64,000 nt of DNA from DAOUKH01 sp034421515 (GTDB lineage: Bacteria; Chloroflexota; Dehalococcoidia; SHYB01): contig DAOUKH010000047.1 in assembly GCA_034421515.1 (NCBI GenBank), positions 23,939 to 87,938 of the forward strand. Direction: 5' to 3'. The notes below the pieces were generated by a model. The model was not told the origin of the DNA, made no database searches, and saw nothing but the letters and a program-made list of their open reading frames with translations. Of this stretch, positions 24,760-35,726 are shown in pieces. Both the position numbers and the translations under genes were made by a program. Each line of letters opens with the position of its first letter. Positions within the stretch are counted from its first letter, which is position 1.

Positions 24760-26990
24760 CGGTGGCGCGGTCGGGCCCGCTGTCGCACGTACTGGCCGTC
24801 GACCTCTCCCAGGGCCTTGCCGGCTCCTACGCGGCGACGCTGCTGGAAGGCGTGGGGGCGCGAGTCATTCGGTTCGACGTGGAAACGCCCACCGGCCGGA
24901 GCGAAGAAGAGCGCCTTGGCGGTCGGCGACGTCTCGTTCGCCTGCCCGAAGACGACGGTCTGATCGCCCGCGCGGTTGTCGCCTCGGACGTGCTGATCCG
25001 CGACGGTAACGTAGCGGCGGCTTTGCCGGCATGGGACGACGAGAGGCTGCGCTCGGTAAACTCGAGCCTGATCCGCGCCTCGATTCCCAGCTTCCCCTCG
25101 GGGAGCGACCTCGCGAGGATTCCCGCCGACGAGACCGTCGTCGCCGCCCATGCGGGAATCTACGGCGACCAGGGCGGGCGCGGGGCCAGGCCCGTCTTCT
25201 TGTCACTGCCCATTTGCAGCTACGCGGCAGCCGTGCTGGCCTGCTGCGGGGTCACGTCCGCGCTCCTGGCCCGTGGGCCTGAAGGCGACGGCCAAGACGT
25301 GGAGGTTTCGCTCTTCTCCGCCGCGCTGGCGATGCAGGCGGGACAGGCGGTGGCCGGGCCGAAGATCGCGCCGATGTCCGGCGGCAGGCGCCTGCCGCAG
25401 GGTACGAATCCCTTCTTTCGTCTCTACCAGGCCTCCGACGGGCAATGGTTTCTGCTCGCCTGTGGTAACAATGTCTTTTTCAACAAGCTGTGCGTCGCCG
25501 TCGATCGAATCGACCTGCTCGACGACCCGCGTTGGAACGACGCGCCGTGGGGTATCGCACCGGAACACTTCGAGGAGCTGACGGCAATCCTAGCCCGCCA
25601 CTTCGGCGCCAAGCCGGTACGTCACTGGCTGACAGCCCTCGAAGCAGCCGATATCCCGGTCGCTCCCGTCCTCACCCGCGAGGAGTTTCTCGATCACCCG
25701 CAGGTTGTCAACAACGGCATCGCGGTTGCCTCCGACGGGCGACGACGGCGCATGGGAACGCCCATCGCGTTCTCCGCGAGCCCAAGGGCGCTCCACTCAT
25801 CCCCTTCCGACCCTGAGGCGGCGCTCGCCGAGCTTCGTGAACGTGAGATCAACGCGCCGCCGCCAGCCGCGGTGAAGCGGCGTTCCGCGCCGCTGGACGG
25901 CGTGACCGTGGTGAGCTTCGCGATGTACATCGCCGGGGCGAGCGCCGCGTCGCTGCTCGCCGATCTGGGGGCCCGGGTCATCAAGGTCGAGCCTCCGCAC
26001 GGCGACCCCTTTCGCACCATCGGCGGCGGGTTCCAGGCATGGAACCGCGGTGTGCAATGTCTTGGACTCGACCTTTCGAAGGGGCCAAGCCGTGACGTCG
26101 TCAACCGTCTGACGACTCAAGCCGATGTCGTCATCGAGAACTTCCGCGTCGGCATGGCCGAGAAGCTCGCCGTGGACTACGCGACGCTCTCCAAGCTCAG
26201 ACCGGACCTGGTCTATTGCTCCATGACCGGGTACGGCGACGACGGTCCGTACGCCGACAGACCGGCGTTCGACCCCCTGTTCCAAGCCCAGAGCGGGCTC
26301 ATGCAAGCCGAAGGCGGGCAGGGCCGGCCCCCCATCATGCTGCGGATGTCGGTCAGCGATCACATGGCCGGGATGCTCGCCGCTTGGGGCGTCGTGACCG
26401 CACTCCTGCACCGTCGGCGTACTGGAGCCGGACAGCGAGTCAGCACCAATCTACTCAACGCGATCGTCGCCGCCCAAGCCGCGGAGTTCTTCGGTGAAAC
26501 AGAAAACCAAGACGGGCTGCCGCAGGTCGGAGCGTCGCCGTTCCGTCGCATCTTCGAGGCGTCCGACGGCTGGCTGCTCGTGTCCGCCGAAGACCAATGG
26601 TCCACGCTCTGCCGCGCCTTGGGGGAATCTGACGCGACCCCGCAGGAACAGCTCGCTGAACAATTGGAGGCGCGGTTCCGGGCGGAGAACGTCGAGCACT
26701 GGCTTGCTACACTACGCGCCGAGGGCGTGAAGTGTGCCCGCGCCGACTCCATCGCCGCCGATCTGATGTCCGACCCGCGGGCGATGGAAGCCGGTGTCGT
26801 GGCCATCCACGAGTCCGCGGAGTTGGGAGAGGTGCGTCAGCCGGGTCTCTCCATACGCTTGTCAGGGACGCCCGGCAAGCTGTGGGGGCCGGCCCCGGGT
26901 CTGGGAGAACACACGGATGGAGTACTCGGCGCGCTCGGCTTCGACGACAACGAGATAGCCGAGTTGCGGCGACAGAAAGTGGTGGTGTGA
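24756..26990 (+). CDS. Two-domain CaiB/BaiF CoA-transferase, N-terminal half degenerate
   Basis: 744 aa from a GTG at 24756 that overlaps the previous stop (GTGA). Two CaiB-like halves, residues 5-365 and 375-744. The first half is shortened at its start and has Ser155 (LPICSYAAAV) where the anhydride-forming Asp belongs. The second half keeps it (Asp535 in SVSDHMAGM). Same architecture as the protein at 16330-18804 but only distantly similar. Together with the synthetase before it, it should move CoA between acids. Confidence 0.8.
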   Translation: MTVARSGPLSHVLAVDLSQGLAGSYAATLLEGVGARVIRFDVETPTGRSEEERLGGRRRLVRLPEDDGLIARAVVASDVLIRDGNVAAALPAWDDERLRSVNSSLIRASIPSFPSGSDLARIPADETVVAAHAGIYGDQGGRGARPVFLSLPICSYAAAVLACCGVTSALLARGPEGDGQDVEVSLFSAALAMQAGQAVAGPKIAPMSGGRRLPQGTNPFFRLYQASDGQWFLLACGNNVFFNKLCVAVDRIDLLDDPRWNDAPWGIAPEHFEELTAILARHFGAKPVRHWLTALEAADIPVAPVLTREEFLDHPQVVNNGIAVASDGRRRRMGTPIAFSASPRALHSSPSDPEAALAELREREINAPPPAAVKRRSAPLDGVTVVSFAMYIAGASAASLLADLGARVIKVEPPHGDPFRTIGGGFQAWNRGVQCLGLDLSKGPSRDVVNRLTTQADVVIENFRVGMAEKLAVDYATLSKLRPDLVYCSMTGYGDDGPYADRPAFDPLFQAQSGLMQAEGGQGRPPIMLRMSVSDHMAGMLAAWGVVTALLHRRRTGAGQRVSTNLLNAIVAAQAAEFFGETENQDGLPQVGASPFRRIFEASDGWLLVSAEDQWSTLCRALGESDATPQEQLAEQLEARFRAENVEHWLATLRAEGVKCARADSIAADLMSDPRAMEAGVVAIHESAELGEVRQPGLSIRLSGTPGKLWGPAPGLGEHTDGVLGALGFDDNEIAELRRQKVVV

Positions 26991-26997
26991 AGGAACC

Positions 26998-27918
26998 ATG
27001 AAGAAGACAACGCAATTGCGGCGACTGCTGGAGCGAGACGAGGTGCTGGTCTGCCCCGGCATCTACGACGCCTTCACTGCGAAGATCGTCGAGCGGGTGG
27101 GGTTCAGCGCCGCATACATGACTGGCTACGGGGTCTCCGTGGCCTCCCTGGGAATGCCCGACGTCGGCCTGGCGACGATGACGGAAATGCACGACACAGC
27201 CCGCCGGATTGCCAACGCGGTCTCCATCCCCTTCATCGCCGACTCGGACACCGGCTACGGCAACGCGGTTAACGTGATCCGGGCCGTGCGCGGATACATC
27301 CAGACCGGCGTCGCGGCGATCCACCTCGAAGACCAGGTCATGCCGAAGCGGTGCGGTCACGTCGAGGGGAAGATGGTCGTACCGCTGGAGGAGGCCGCCG
27401 GCAAGATCCGGGCGGCACATGAGACGCGCATGGAGGACGATCCGGACTTTGTCCTGATCGCCAGGACCGATGCCTTGGGCGCCGCGGGCGGTGGGGTCGA
27501 CGAGGCGATTCGCCGGTGCAACGCCTTCGGTGATGCAGGCGCCGACCTCGTGTTCGTCGACGGCATCCGTACCCATGAGCAGCTTGAGCGCATAGCCCGG
27601 GAGACCTCCCGTCCGCTGCTCTACAACAACGGCGGCATTTCGCCCATCGTCGACTTTGAGGAGCTTCAGCGGCTGGGCGTCGCGGTCTCTATCTTCCCCG
27701 GCCTGGCCCTTCGCACTATGGGCGGAGCGTGGTGGGACTTCCTCACCGACTTCAAGGAGCGCGGCGTCCAGGCACAACGCGACCAAGAGGCGCGCACGGA
27801 GGGTCATCCCATGGGCGACCTGCATGCCTTCTCCGGCATACGGGACATGCGAAAGCTGGAGGAGCGCTACCTGCCGCCTGAGGAAATCGCGATCCGTTAC
27901 GAGAGCGGACCGAAGTAG
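26998..27918 (+). CDS. Isocitrate lyase / PEP mutase superfamily enzyme
   Basis: 306 aa. Barrel with the metal-binding DSDTGYGN, LEDQVMPKRCGH (the family's catalytic Cys-Gly-His loop), and IARTDALGA. Members with this size and loop cleave 2-methylisocitrate, dimethylmalate or related carboxylates, or decarboxylate oxaloacetate. Seven nt separate it from the CoA-transferase before it and 23 nt from the one after, so it is part of the same unit, probably cleaving a hydroxy-dicarboxylate made in the pathway (inference). Confidence 0.82.
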   Translation: MKKTTQLRRLLERDEVLVCPGIYDAFTAKIVERVGFSAAYMTGYGVSVASLGMPDVGLATMTEMHDTARRIANAVSIPFIADSDTGYGNAVNVIRAVRGYIQTGVAAIHLEDQVMPKRCGHVEGKMVVPLEEAAGKIRAAHETRMEDDPDFVLIARTDALGAAGGGVDEAIRRCNAFGDAGADLVFVDGIRTHEQLERIARETSRPLLYNNGGISPIVDFEELQRLGVAVSIFPGLALRTMGGAWWDFLTDFKERGVQAQRDQEARTEGHPMGDLHAFSGIRDMRKLEERYLPPEEIAIRYESGPK

Positions 27919-27941
27919 GTCCAGGGGCGCGTGGGGGCGGC

Positions 27942-29132
27942 ATGACGTCTGGGCCGGCACCGGGCTCCCACTACCCGCTGAGTGGCCTGCGGGTCATCGA
28001 CACCGCACAGGGCGTCGCGGGCCCGTACTGTGCGAGGCTCCTTGGCGACGCCGGAGCCGACGTCGTGAAGATAGAGCCGCCGAACGGCGACCCCGCTCGC
28101 CGTGAACCCCCGTTCATCGGCAAGGATTCGCCGTCCGAAAGCGCCCTCTTCGCCTACCTCAACCGTGGGAAGCGGTCGGCCGTGGTGGATGAGCAAAGCG
28201 CGCGAGCCCGGGCGGTCTTCCGGGAATTGCTTTCGACGGTCGATGTCCTGGTCCACGACTCCCCCGGCCCTTCCGAGCCGTACGCCGGGATGACTCCGGA
28301 GCAGCTTCTCCAAGACTTCCCTCACCTTGTGACGGTGTCGCTCACGCCGTTCGGGGAGAGCGGGCCCTACAGCAACTTGTTGGCCGACGATCTCATCCTC
28401 GCGGGCATGGGCGGGCTCCTGGCCGTCAGCCCCGGCTTCCCCGACCACGTCATCTCCGAGAACGAGCCTCCGCTTCGGGCCAACGCCCACATCGCCGAGT
28501 TGATCGGCGGGGCGTGCGGAGCCATCGGCGGCTTGGTGGCGCTCACCGCCCGCGATGTCACCGGGGCCGGCGACTACGTCGAGGTGTCCCTCCATGAATC
28601 GGTGGCGGCGCTTCTTGGCTGGAACCTGGCCGTCACCGAATACGGTGGCGTGGCGGTCGGCCGGTTTCGAGCGCCCGCCCGTCAGGCGCCCAACCACTAC
28701 CTGCCCTGCGCCGATGGTTGGGTGGCGCTGGTCGCCTTCATCGAGCGTCATTGGAACGGCCTCGTCGAGCTCATGGGCAATCCCGATTGGGCGGCGCGCC
28801 CGGAATTCGCCACCGGCCCTGAACGCGGCCTCAACTGGGACTTGCTGGAGCCGTTGCTTCTCGATTGGCTGATCGAGCAGCCGTCGCAGTCCTTCTTCGA
28901 GGCGGCACAGTCGCGGGGGATACCTTCCTGCCCCGCGCTTTCCTTGTCGGAGTCCATCGCTAGCGCCCAGGCGGTTGCCCGCGATTACCTCGTTCCAATC
29001 TCCCCGGACTTGGGGCGGGGCAGCCTCCCAGGCGACCCGTTCGTCATCGACGGCCGCCGCCGCAAGGCGGACGGCGCCGTTCCGGGGCTCGGCGAGCATA
29101 CCCGCGAGATTCTCGGCGGGGTCGGCGCATGA
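27942..29132 (+). CDS. CaiB/BaiF CoA-transferase with Glu at the catalytic Asp site
   Basis: 396 aa, single-domain length. Class III motifs LRVIDTAQGVAGPYCARLLGD, DVVKIEPPNGDP and GDYVEVSLHES are present. The residue aligned with the catalytic Asp appears to be Glu186 (HIAELIGG). That is conservative but unusual, so activity is uncertain. It overlaps the next CoA-transferase by 4 bp; the pair could form a heteromer with one active subunit. Confidence 0.8.
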   Translation: MTSGPAPGSHYPLSGLRVIDTAQGVAGPYCARLLGDAGADVVKIEPPNGDPARREPPFIGKDSPSESALFAYLNRGKRSAVVDEQSARARAVFRELLSTVDVLVHDSPGPSEPYAGMTPEQLLQDFPHLVTVSLTPFGESGPYSNLLADDLILAGMGGLLAVSPGFPDHVISENEPPLRANAHIAELIGGACGAIGGLVALTARDVTGAGDYVEVSLHESVAALLGWNLAVTEYGGVAVGRFRAPARQAPNHYLPCADGWVALVAFIERHWNGLVELMGNPDWAARPEFATGPERGLNWDLLEPLLLDWLIEQPSQSFFEAAQSRGIPSCPALSLSESIASAQAVARDYLVPISPDLGRGSLPGDPFVIDGRRRKADGAVPGLGEHTREILGGVGA

Positions 29133-30364
29133 CGAGCTCCGGCGAACCGGTCCTGAGCTCCCCCGCCCCGCTCCGCGGCCTCCGCGTGATCGACTTTGGT
29201 CAGATGATCGCCGTGCCCCTGCTCGGGCAGTGGCTGGGGCGCCTTGGCGCCGAGATCATCCTGGTGGAGAGCCGGGTCAATCTGCCGTCCCGCGCCTTCG
29301 GCCCGTTCGCGAACGGGCCGGGGCCCAATACCTCGTCGATCTTCAACTACATGAACCGGAACAAGCGCTCCTGCACCCTCAACCTCCGCACTCCGAGAGG
29401 AGTGGGCCTGGCCAAGCGGCTGGTCTCCATGAGCGACGTCGTACAGGAGAACTTCTCGCCGGGGGTCATGGAGCGGCTCGGACTCGGCTACGAGGAGCTC
29501 GCCTCGGTCAAGCCCGACGTCATCCTGCTCTCGCTGAGCGCCTTCGGCGCGACCGGCCCCTGGAGCCGGTACGCCGCGCTCCACAGTGGGGTGACGCTTT
29601 TGAGCGGACTCGCCGCGGTGACGGGCTACCCCAACGACCGCCCCCGAATGGTCGGGAGCTCCCTTCCCGACCCCATCGCCGCCGTCTACGGTCTCCTTGG
29701 GCTCATGCAGGCCTTGCGCCATCGCGCCGCCTCCGGTGAGGGGCAGCACATTGGCCTCTCCATGATTGAGACGGTGCAGGCGCTGTTGCCGGACACGATT
29801 GCCGAATGTACGTTGTCAGAACGGGAACCAGAGCGGATCGGCAACGGTCATCGCCGAAAGGCGCCGCACGGCGTCTACCGCGCGGCCGGCGAGGACGAAT
29901 GGCTTGCCCTCTCCGTCGACGGCGAGGCGCAGTGGGAAGCGCTGAAGGGCGTCATTGGCGGTGGACGGTTTTCGAATGACCCACGCTTCTCGACCGAACC
30001 GGACCGGCGCGCGAATCAGCCTGCCTTGGACGATGTCATCCAAGATTGGGCGAAGGAACGCGACGCCCGAGAGTCGGCGCGAGCCCTGCAAGCGTCCGGG
30101 GTTCCCGCCGCCCCTGTCGTCAGCGAACGAGCATTGCTCGCCGACCCAAATCTGAACGAGCGAGGCTTCATCGTGCAGGACGACCACCCCGAGGCGGGAA
30201 TGCACCCGATGGCGGGAGTACCATGGCGGTTCCGGCGGGCCACACTGGAGGAGAACCGGCCGGCGCCGACGTTGGGCCGGGACAACGACTACGTCTTTCG
30301 GGGCATACTAGGGCTCGATCCAGGCGAGATCGCCGAACTGGAGCGCGAACAGGTTATACACTGA
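29129..30364 (+). CDS. CaiB/BaiF CoA-transferase
   Basis: 411 aa. Class III fold: LRVIDFGQMIAVPLLGQWLGR, EIILVESRVNLPSR, YMNRNKRSCTLNLRTPRG, and candidate catalytic Asp181 in SSLPDPIAAVYG. ATGA overlap with the preceding paralogue at 27942. The following amidohydrolase gene begins 30 nt after the stop. Confidence 0.85.
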   Translation: MTSSGEPVLSSPAPLRGLRVIDFGQMIAVPLLGQWLGRLGAEIILVESRVNLPSRAFGPFANGPGPNTSSIFNYMNRNKRSCTLNLRTPRGVGLAKRLVSMSDVVQENFSPGVMERLGLGYEELASVKPDVILLSLSAFGATGPWSRYAALHSGVTLLSGLAAVTGYPNDRPRMVGSSLPDPIAAVYGLLGLMQALRHRAASGEGQHIGLSMIETVQALLPDTIAECTLSEREPERIGNGHRRKAPHGVYRAAGEDEWLALSVDGEAQWEALKGVIGGGRFSNDPRFSTEPDRRANQPALDDVIQDWAKERDARESARALQASGVPAAPVVSERALLADPNLNERGFIVQDDHPEAGMHPMAGVPWRFRRATLEENRPAPTLGRDNDYVFRGILGLDPGEIAELEREQVIH

Positions 30365-30394
30365 GGGGCGCCACGGACGCGGGGGGAGGCTGAC

Positions 30395-31597
30395 ATGAAA
30401 CAGGGCTACCGGTTCGTAGACTGCGACATGCATGTGATGGAGCCCGACGACATATTCGAGCGGTTCCTCGACCCCGCCTTTGCCTCAAGAATCACGACGC
30501 CGACACACCTCGAGGGCGGGAGCAAGGCGTTCACGCAGCGCTGGCTCATCGACGGAAAATCGAACGACGCCGACCACGTGCTGCTCCAATACGACAAGTC
30601 TTACGAGCCACTCGCGGCGGCGTTGGAGAACCCGCACGTCCTGTTCGCGCTCGAGGCCGGCTACGACGCGCCGTCGTTCATCAAGGGCATGGACATCGAG
30701 GGCGTCGACATCGCCGTGCTCTTCCCCAGCGCCGGGCTCAACTTCATCGCGCGTCCCGATCTCGATCCACTGCTGTCCAACGCCATCGCGCGGGCCTACA
30801 ACGATTGGCTCTACGACTTCTGCAGCCACAGCCCGGACCGCCTGAAGCCGGCGTGCATGCTGCCGGTTCACGACGTCAACCTAGCGTGCCAGGAGCTCGT
30901 GCGGTGCGTGCGCGAGCTCGGCGCCGTCGGGGCCTACCTCCGCCCCAACCCGCTGCCGGGCAAGTACTGGCATTCCAAGCACTGGGACCCGCTGTTCTCA
31001 CTGCTCGAAGAGCTCGACGTGCCGCTCTGCTTCCACGAGGGCACCGGCAGTCACCTTGCCGACGTTGAGAAACGCTTCGGTTCGAACCGCTTCATGCGCC
31101 ACGTCGCCAGCCACCCGACCGAGATGCAGCTCGCCCTGATCGCGATGATGATCGGCGGCGTCTTCGAGTTCCATCCCAAGCTCACCGTGGCCTTCCTCGA
31201 AGCGCAGAGCTGGTGGGTCTCCGGCGTGCTCGACCGGATGACGTGGGACCTCCAGCACCACCGCGCCCACGTGCCGTTCCTCAAGAAGTCCTTCCTTGAG
31301 TACTGGCAGACGAACTGCTACTCGTCCATCGAAGGGACGGAGCGGGACGTTGGGGCGATCGTCGACCTCATCGGCGGGGACCACCTTTGCGTGACCACCG
31401 ACTTCCCTCACTTCGACTCCAACTTCCCCAACGTGTCGAACGCCGTGCTCTCCAATCCGAGCATCACGCCCGAAATAGGGGGCCAGATCCTATCCGGCGG
31501 CGCCCGCCTCTACGGCTTCGGTGAAGAGCACTTCGAGAGGTCCGACGCCGCCCTGCCCGACTGGAGCCAGGCCAGCGAGGTCCAGAGCGCTCCCTAG
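30395..31597 (+). CDS. Amidohydrolase-2 family protein
   Basis: 400 aa. Metal motif VDCDMHVMEPDDIF (Asp11, His13), LCFHEGTGSH with a central His, VASHPTEMQLAL, and TTDFPHFDSNFP with the catalytic Asp. Nearest in style to the paralogue at 9705. GGGGGAGG lies just upstream. It is followed 8 nt later by the MFS transporter, which may import its substrate or export its product. Confidence 0.85.
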   Translation: MKQGYRFVDCDMHVMEPDDIFERFLDPAFASRITTPTHLEGGSKAFTQRWLIDGKSNDADHVLLQYDKSYEPLAAALENPHVLFALEAGYDAPSFIKGMDIEGVDIAVLFPSAGLNFIARPDLDPLLSNAIARAYNDWLYDFCSHSPDRLKPACMLPVHDVNLACQELVRCVRELGAVGAYLRPNPLPGKYWHSKHWDPLFSLLEELDVPLCFHEGTGSHLADVEKRFGSNRFMRHVASHPTEMQLALIAMMIGGVFEFHPKLTVAFLEAQSWWVSGVLDRMTWDLQHHRAHVPFLKKSFLEYWQTNCYSSIEGTERDVGAIVDLIGGDHLCVTTDFPHFDSNFPNVSNAVLSNPSITPEIGGQILSGGARLYGFGEEHFERSDAALPDWSQASEVQSAP

Positions 31598-31605
31598 GCC
31601 CGACG

Positions 31606-32871
31606 ATGGCCTCGGCCTCACCTCTGCGCCGGCTTCGCGGCATGCATCGAGCATGGTCGTTGCTCGCCGTGGCGTTCGCCGCGCTCTTCATTCTGGGCGG
31701 CGCCCGGAACTCCATTGGTGTGCTCTACACGCCGATGGTCGAGGACTTCGGCGGCGAGCGGTTCGGCCTGTCCGGCGCCATAGCCCTGGGCCAGGTCATG
31801 CTCGGTGTGGGGTACGTCGCCGCCGGGCTGGCGATGGACCGGTTCGGACCCCAACGCGTGATACCGGTGTTCGCGTTGCTGCATTTGGCGGGCAACCTGT
31901 TGGTCGCGAGAGCCGAGCAGCTTTGGGAGATCTACCTTGGATGGGGCTTTCTGAGCGCGCTGGCCTTTGGCGTCGGCGTCGGTCCGTTCCTGGCGATCGT
32001 GACCCGCTGGTTCCAACACCACCGAGGCCTTGCGCTGGGCATCACCGCTTCGGCGGCGCAGTTGGGAGTCGTGACACTTGCCCCCCTAGCCTCACTGATG
32101 GCCGAGGGGCCGGGCTGGCGATGGGCGTTCGTCTTCTTGGCTACCGCGCCGTTCGTGGCGTTGCTGCTCGCGGCGGTCTACGTTCGGGATAGGCCCCAAG
32201 ATGTTGGCCTGCACCCCTATGGTGCGGAGTCGGGCACGGACGCGGCTCCGGTCCCACCGCAGCGACCGGAGTCCTTCCGGGCCGTCGTTGGCATCGCGCT
32301 CCGCCGGAGGGCCCTGTGGCTGCTGCTCGGCGCGTATGTTGGGGTGAACGTTGGTACCGGGGTCGTCTTGTTCCACTTGGTCAATTTTGGCATCGACGAA
32401 AAACTCTCCCCTGGTGTGGCCGCCTTGTTCCTCTCCGCTATGAGCGGAGTCAGCATCGCCGGACGGATGGCGTTCGGCGTGTTGACGGAGCGTTTCCCCG
32501 TGGAGCGGCTGTTCGGGATCGCCATCGTCATGATGGGCGCCGGTTTGGCCGTCCTTCCGTGGCTCGGCGGCGCGGCCGGATACTTCGTCTTCGCTTCGGC
32601 GTTTGGCTTCTTCCTGGGCGGCACGGTGGTCTTCATGCCTGTGATGGGCCGCGCCCTCTTCGGCGAACAGATCCTGGCCGGGATTGTCGGCATCCTTCTG
32701 GTTGCGGTGAACCTCGGGTCAGCCTTGGGCGCCATCTTGGGCGGAGCCGTGTTCGATGCGACCGACTCCTACACACTGGCCTTCCTTGTGGGCGCCGGCG
32801 TCGTCGGTCTTGGCGCGCTCCTGACGCTTCCGGTGCGTCTGCCCCGCGCCGAGCCGCGAGCGGCGGCCTAG
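31606..32871 (+). CDS. Major facilitator superfamily transporter
   Basis: 421 aa with about twelve hydrophobic helices. The loop 2-3 motif is AGLAMDRFGPQRVIPVFA; a hydrophilic central loop covers about residues 195-220. The closest pattern is the OxlT/monocarboxylate-type MFS group, so a carboxylate substrate fits the surrounding CoA-transferases, but this is inference. It ends 27 bp from the stop of the convergent lepA gene. Confidence 0.85.
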   Translation: MASASPLRRLRGMHRAWSLLAVAFAALFILGGARNSIGVLYTPMVEDFGGERFGLSGAIALGQVMLGVGYVAAGLAMDRFGPQRVIPVFALLHLAGNLLVARAEQLWEIYLGWGFLSALAFGVGVGPFLAIVTRWFQHHRGLALGITASAAQLGVVTLAPLASLMAEGPGWRWAFVFLATAPFVALLLAAVYVRDRPQDVGLHPYGAESGTDAAPVPPQRPESFRAVVGIALRRRALWLLLGAYVGVNVGTGVVLFHLVNFGIDEKLSPGVAALFLSAMSGVSIAGRMAFGVLTERFPVERLFGIAIVMMGAGLAVLPWLGGAAGYFVFASAFGFFLGGTVVFMPVMGRALFGEQILAGIVGILLVAVNLGSALGAILGGAVFDATDSYTLAFLVGAGVVGLGALLTLPVRLPRAEPRAAA

Positions 32872-32898
32872 GTCTCACTGCCTAGCGAGTCGAGAGGG

Positions 32899-34743
<1,845 letters not shown>

Positions 34744-34805
34744 CGCCCCTCGATTATCGCACGGCGCCGGGAACCGAACCCACGACCGAGGGTGTGCGAT
34801 AGAGG

Positions 34806-34833
34806 GTAGGGGCGATTCGCGGATCGCCCCTAC
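34806..34833. repeat. Perfect 28-bp palindromic repeat
   Basis: Arms GTAGGGGCGAT and ATCGCCCCTAC (11 bp) around TCGCGG. Related arms occur at 61368-61387 and as a half copy at 5251-5260. It lies between lepA and the dienelactone hydrolase gene and could also act as a terminator for the latter on the minus strand. Confidence 0.7.
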
Positions 34834-34890
34834 GGAGACCGTTGCGAGACGGGCCTCACTGAGCCCGCGGCGGCAGGGTGCGTTGGCCGC

Positions 34891-35628
34891 TTAGCCGAGG
34901 GGCTTCGAGGACCAGGCGAGCGTGCGCTCCCAGGCGTCCTCGGCGGCTTCCTTGTGGTAGCTGGGGCGGTCGTCGCAGAAGAAGCCGTGGTTCGCACCGG
35001 CGTAGATGTGGAAGTCGTGCTCCTTGCCCATTTCGGTGAGCAGGGCGTCGACCTCGTTCACGTCCTCCGGCGGCGGGTTCTTGTCGAGCTCGCCGAAGCA
35101 GCCGAGGACCGGCGCCGTGAGCAGCTCGGAGTAGCCGTGCGGCGAGAGGGGCCGGCGGCTGTGCGTCTCGCGGGTGATCAAGCCGCCGCCGTAGTAGACC
35201 GCCGCCGCCTTCACGTCGCGGTTCAGGCAGGCGCAAAGCCAGGAAAGCGTTCCGCCCGTTCAGTAGCCGGTGGTGGCGATCCTCGAGGCGTCGGCCTTCT
35301 CCAGCGTCTTGATGAAATCGATCACGACGCGGAAGTCGGCGTTGGACTGCACGTCGTTCATCCCCGTCATGAGGGGCATGATCTTGGGGATTTCCCCGTA
35401 GCCGACGACGATGCCGGGCCCGTTCCGGTAATACATGTCGGGCGAGACGGCGACGTAGCCTTCTTGGGCGAAGCGATTGGTGACGTCCACGATGTGGGGG
35501 TTCACGCCGAAGGCTTCCATGAAGACGATGACGACGGGGTAGCCGCCGCCCGACGCGGGCTCGGCGACGTAGATGGGCATGGGGCCGCCATCGCCGGCGG
35601 CCTCGACGGTGCGAGTCGTGATTTCCAT
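34891..35628 (-). CDS. Dienelactone hydrolase-family protein with in-frame UGA at the nucleophile (candidate selenoprotein)
   Basis: 245 residues if UGA codon 123 (35260-35262) is read through. ATG 35628 has GGAGG upstream. Alpha/beta-hydrolase features of dienelactone hydrolase are all present: Glu38 in FMEAFGVN, the nucleophile elbow reads T-T-G-Y-[UGA]-T-G-G-T, Asp182 in GELDKNP and His214 in GANHGFF. In the family the nucleophile is Cys123 within G-x-C-x-G-G, so UGA replaces it exactly, implying selenocysteine. An imperfect hairpin begins 2 nt after the UGA (about 35228-35258). Ordinary gene calling would split this into two fragments. UGA is a normal stop elsewhere in the window, so reassignment is unlikely; a sequencing or pseudogene explanation is weakened by two more such genes nearby. 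Confidence 0.8.
35228..35258 (-). promoter_or_regulatory. Candidate SECIS hairpin of the dienelactone hydrolase gene
   Basis: Counting from the base after the UGA: nt 2-7 pair with 27-32, 9-10 with 24-25 and 12-14 with 20-22, leaving a loop at 15-19. Folded by hand; two mismatches and no G at the start of the loop make it weaker than the redoxin hairpins. Confidence 0.35.
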
Positions 35629-35726
35629 GGGTGCGCCTCCTCGATGCTTGGTGGAAGGCCGCGGCTCCTCGCCGCGGGCGGCGTCATGGTACACCACGGC
35701 GCGCCGTCCGTCCCGCACCCGCTTGC

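Noticed and set aside
34765..34795. GGGTTCGGTTCCC on the minus strand as a tRNA T-arm
   Set aside because: Only 3 bp of stem; no acceptor, D or anticodon arm could be found around it.
35260..35262. Pseudogene or sequencing error explanation for the UGA in the dienelactone hydrolase gene
   Set aside because: Both halves are intact with all catalytic partners, the frame is unchanged, and two other nearby genes have UGA at equally exact catalytic-Cys positions. Not formally excluded.
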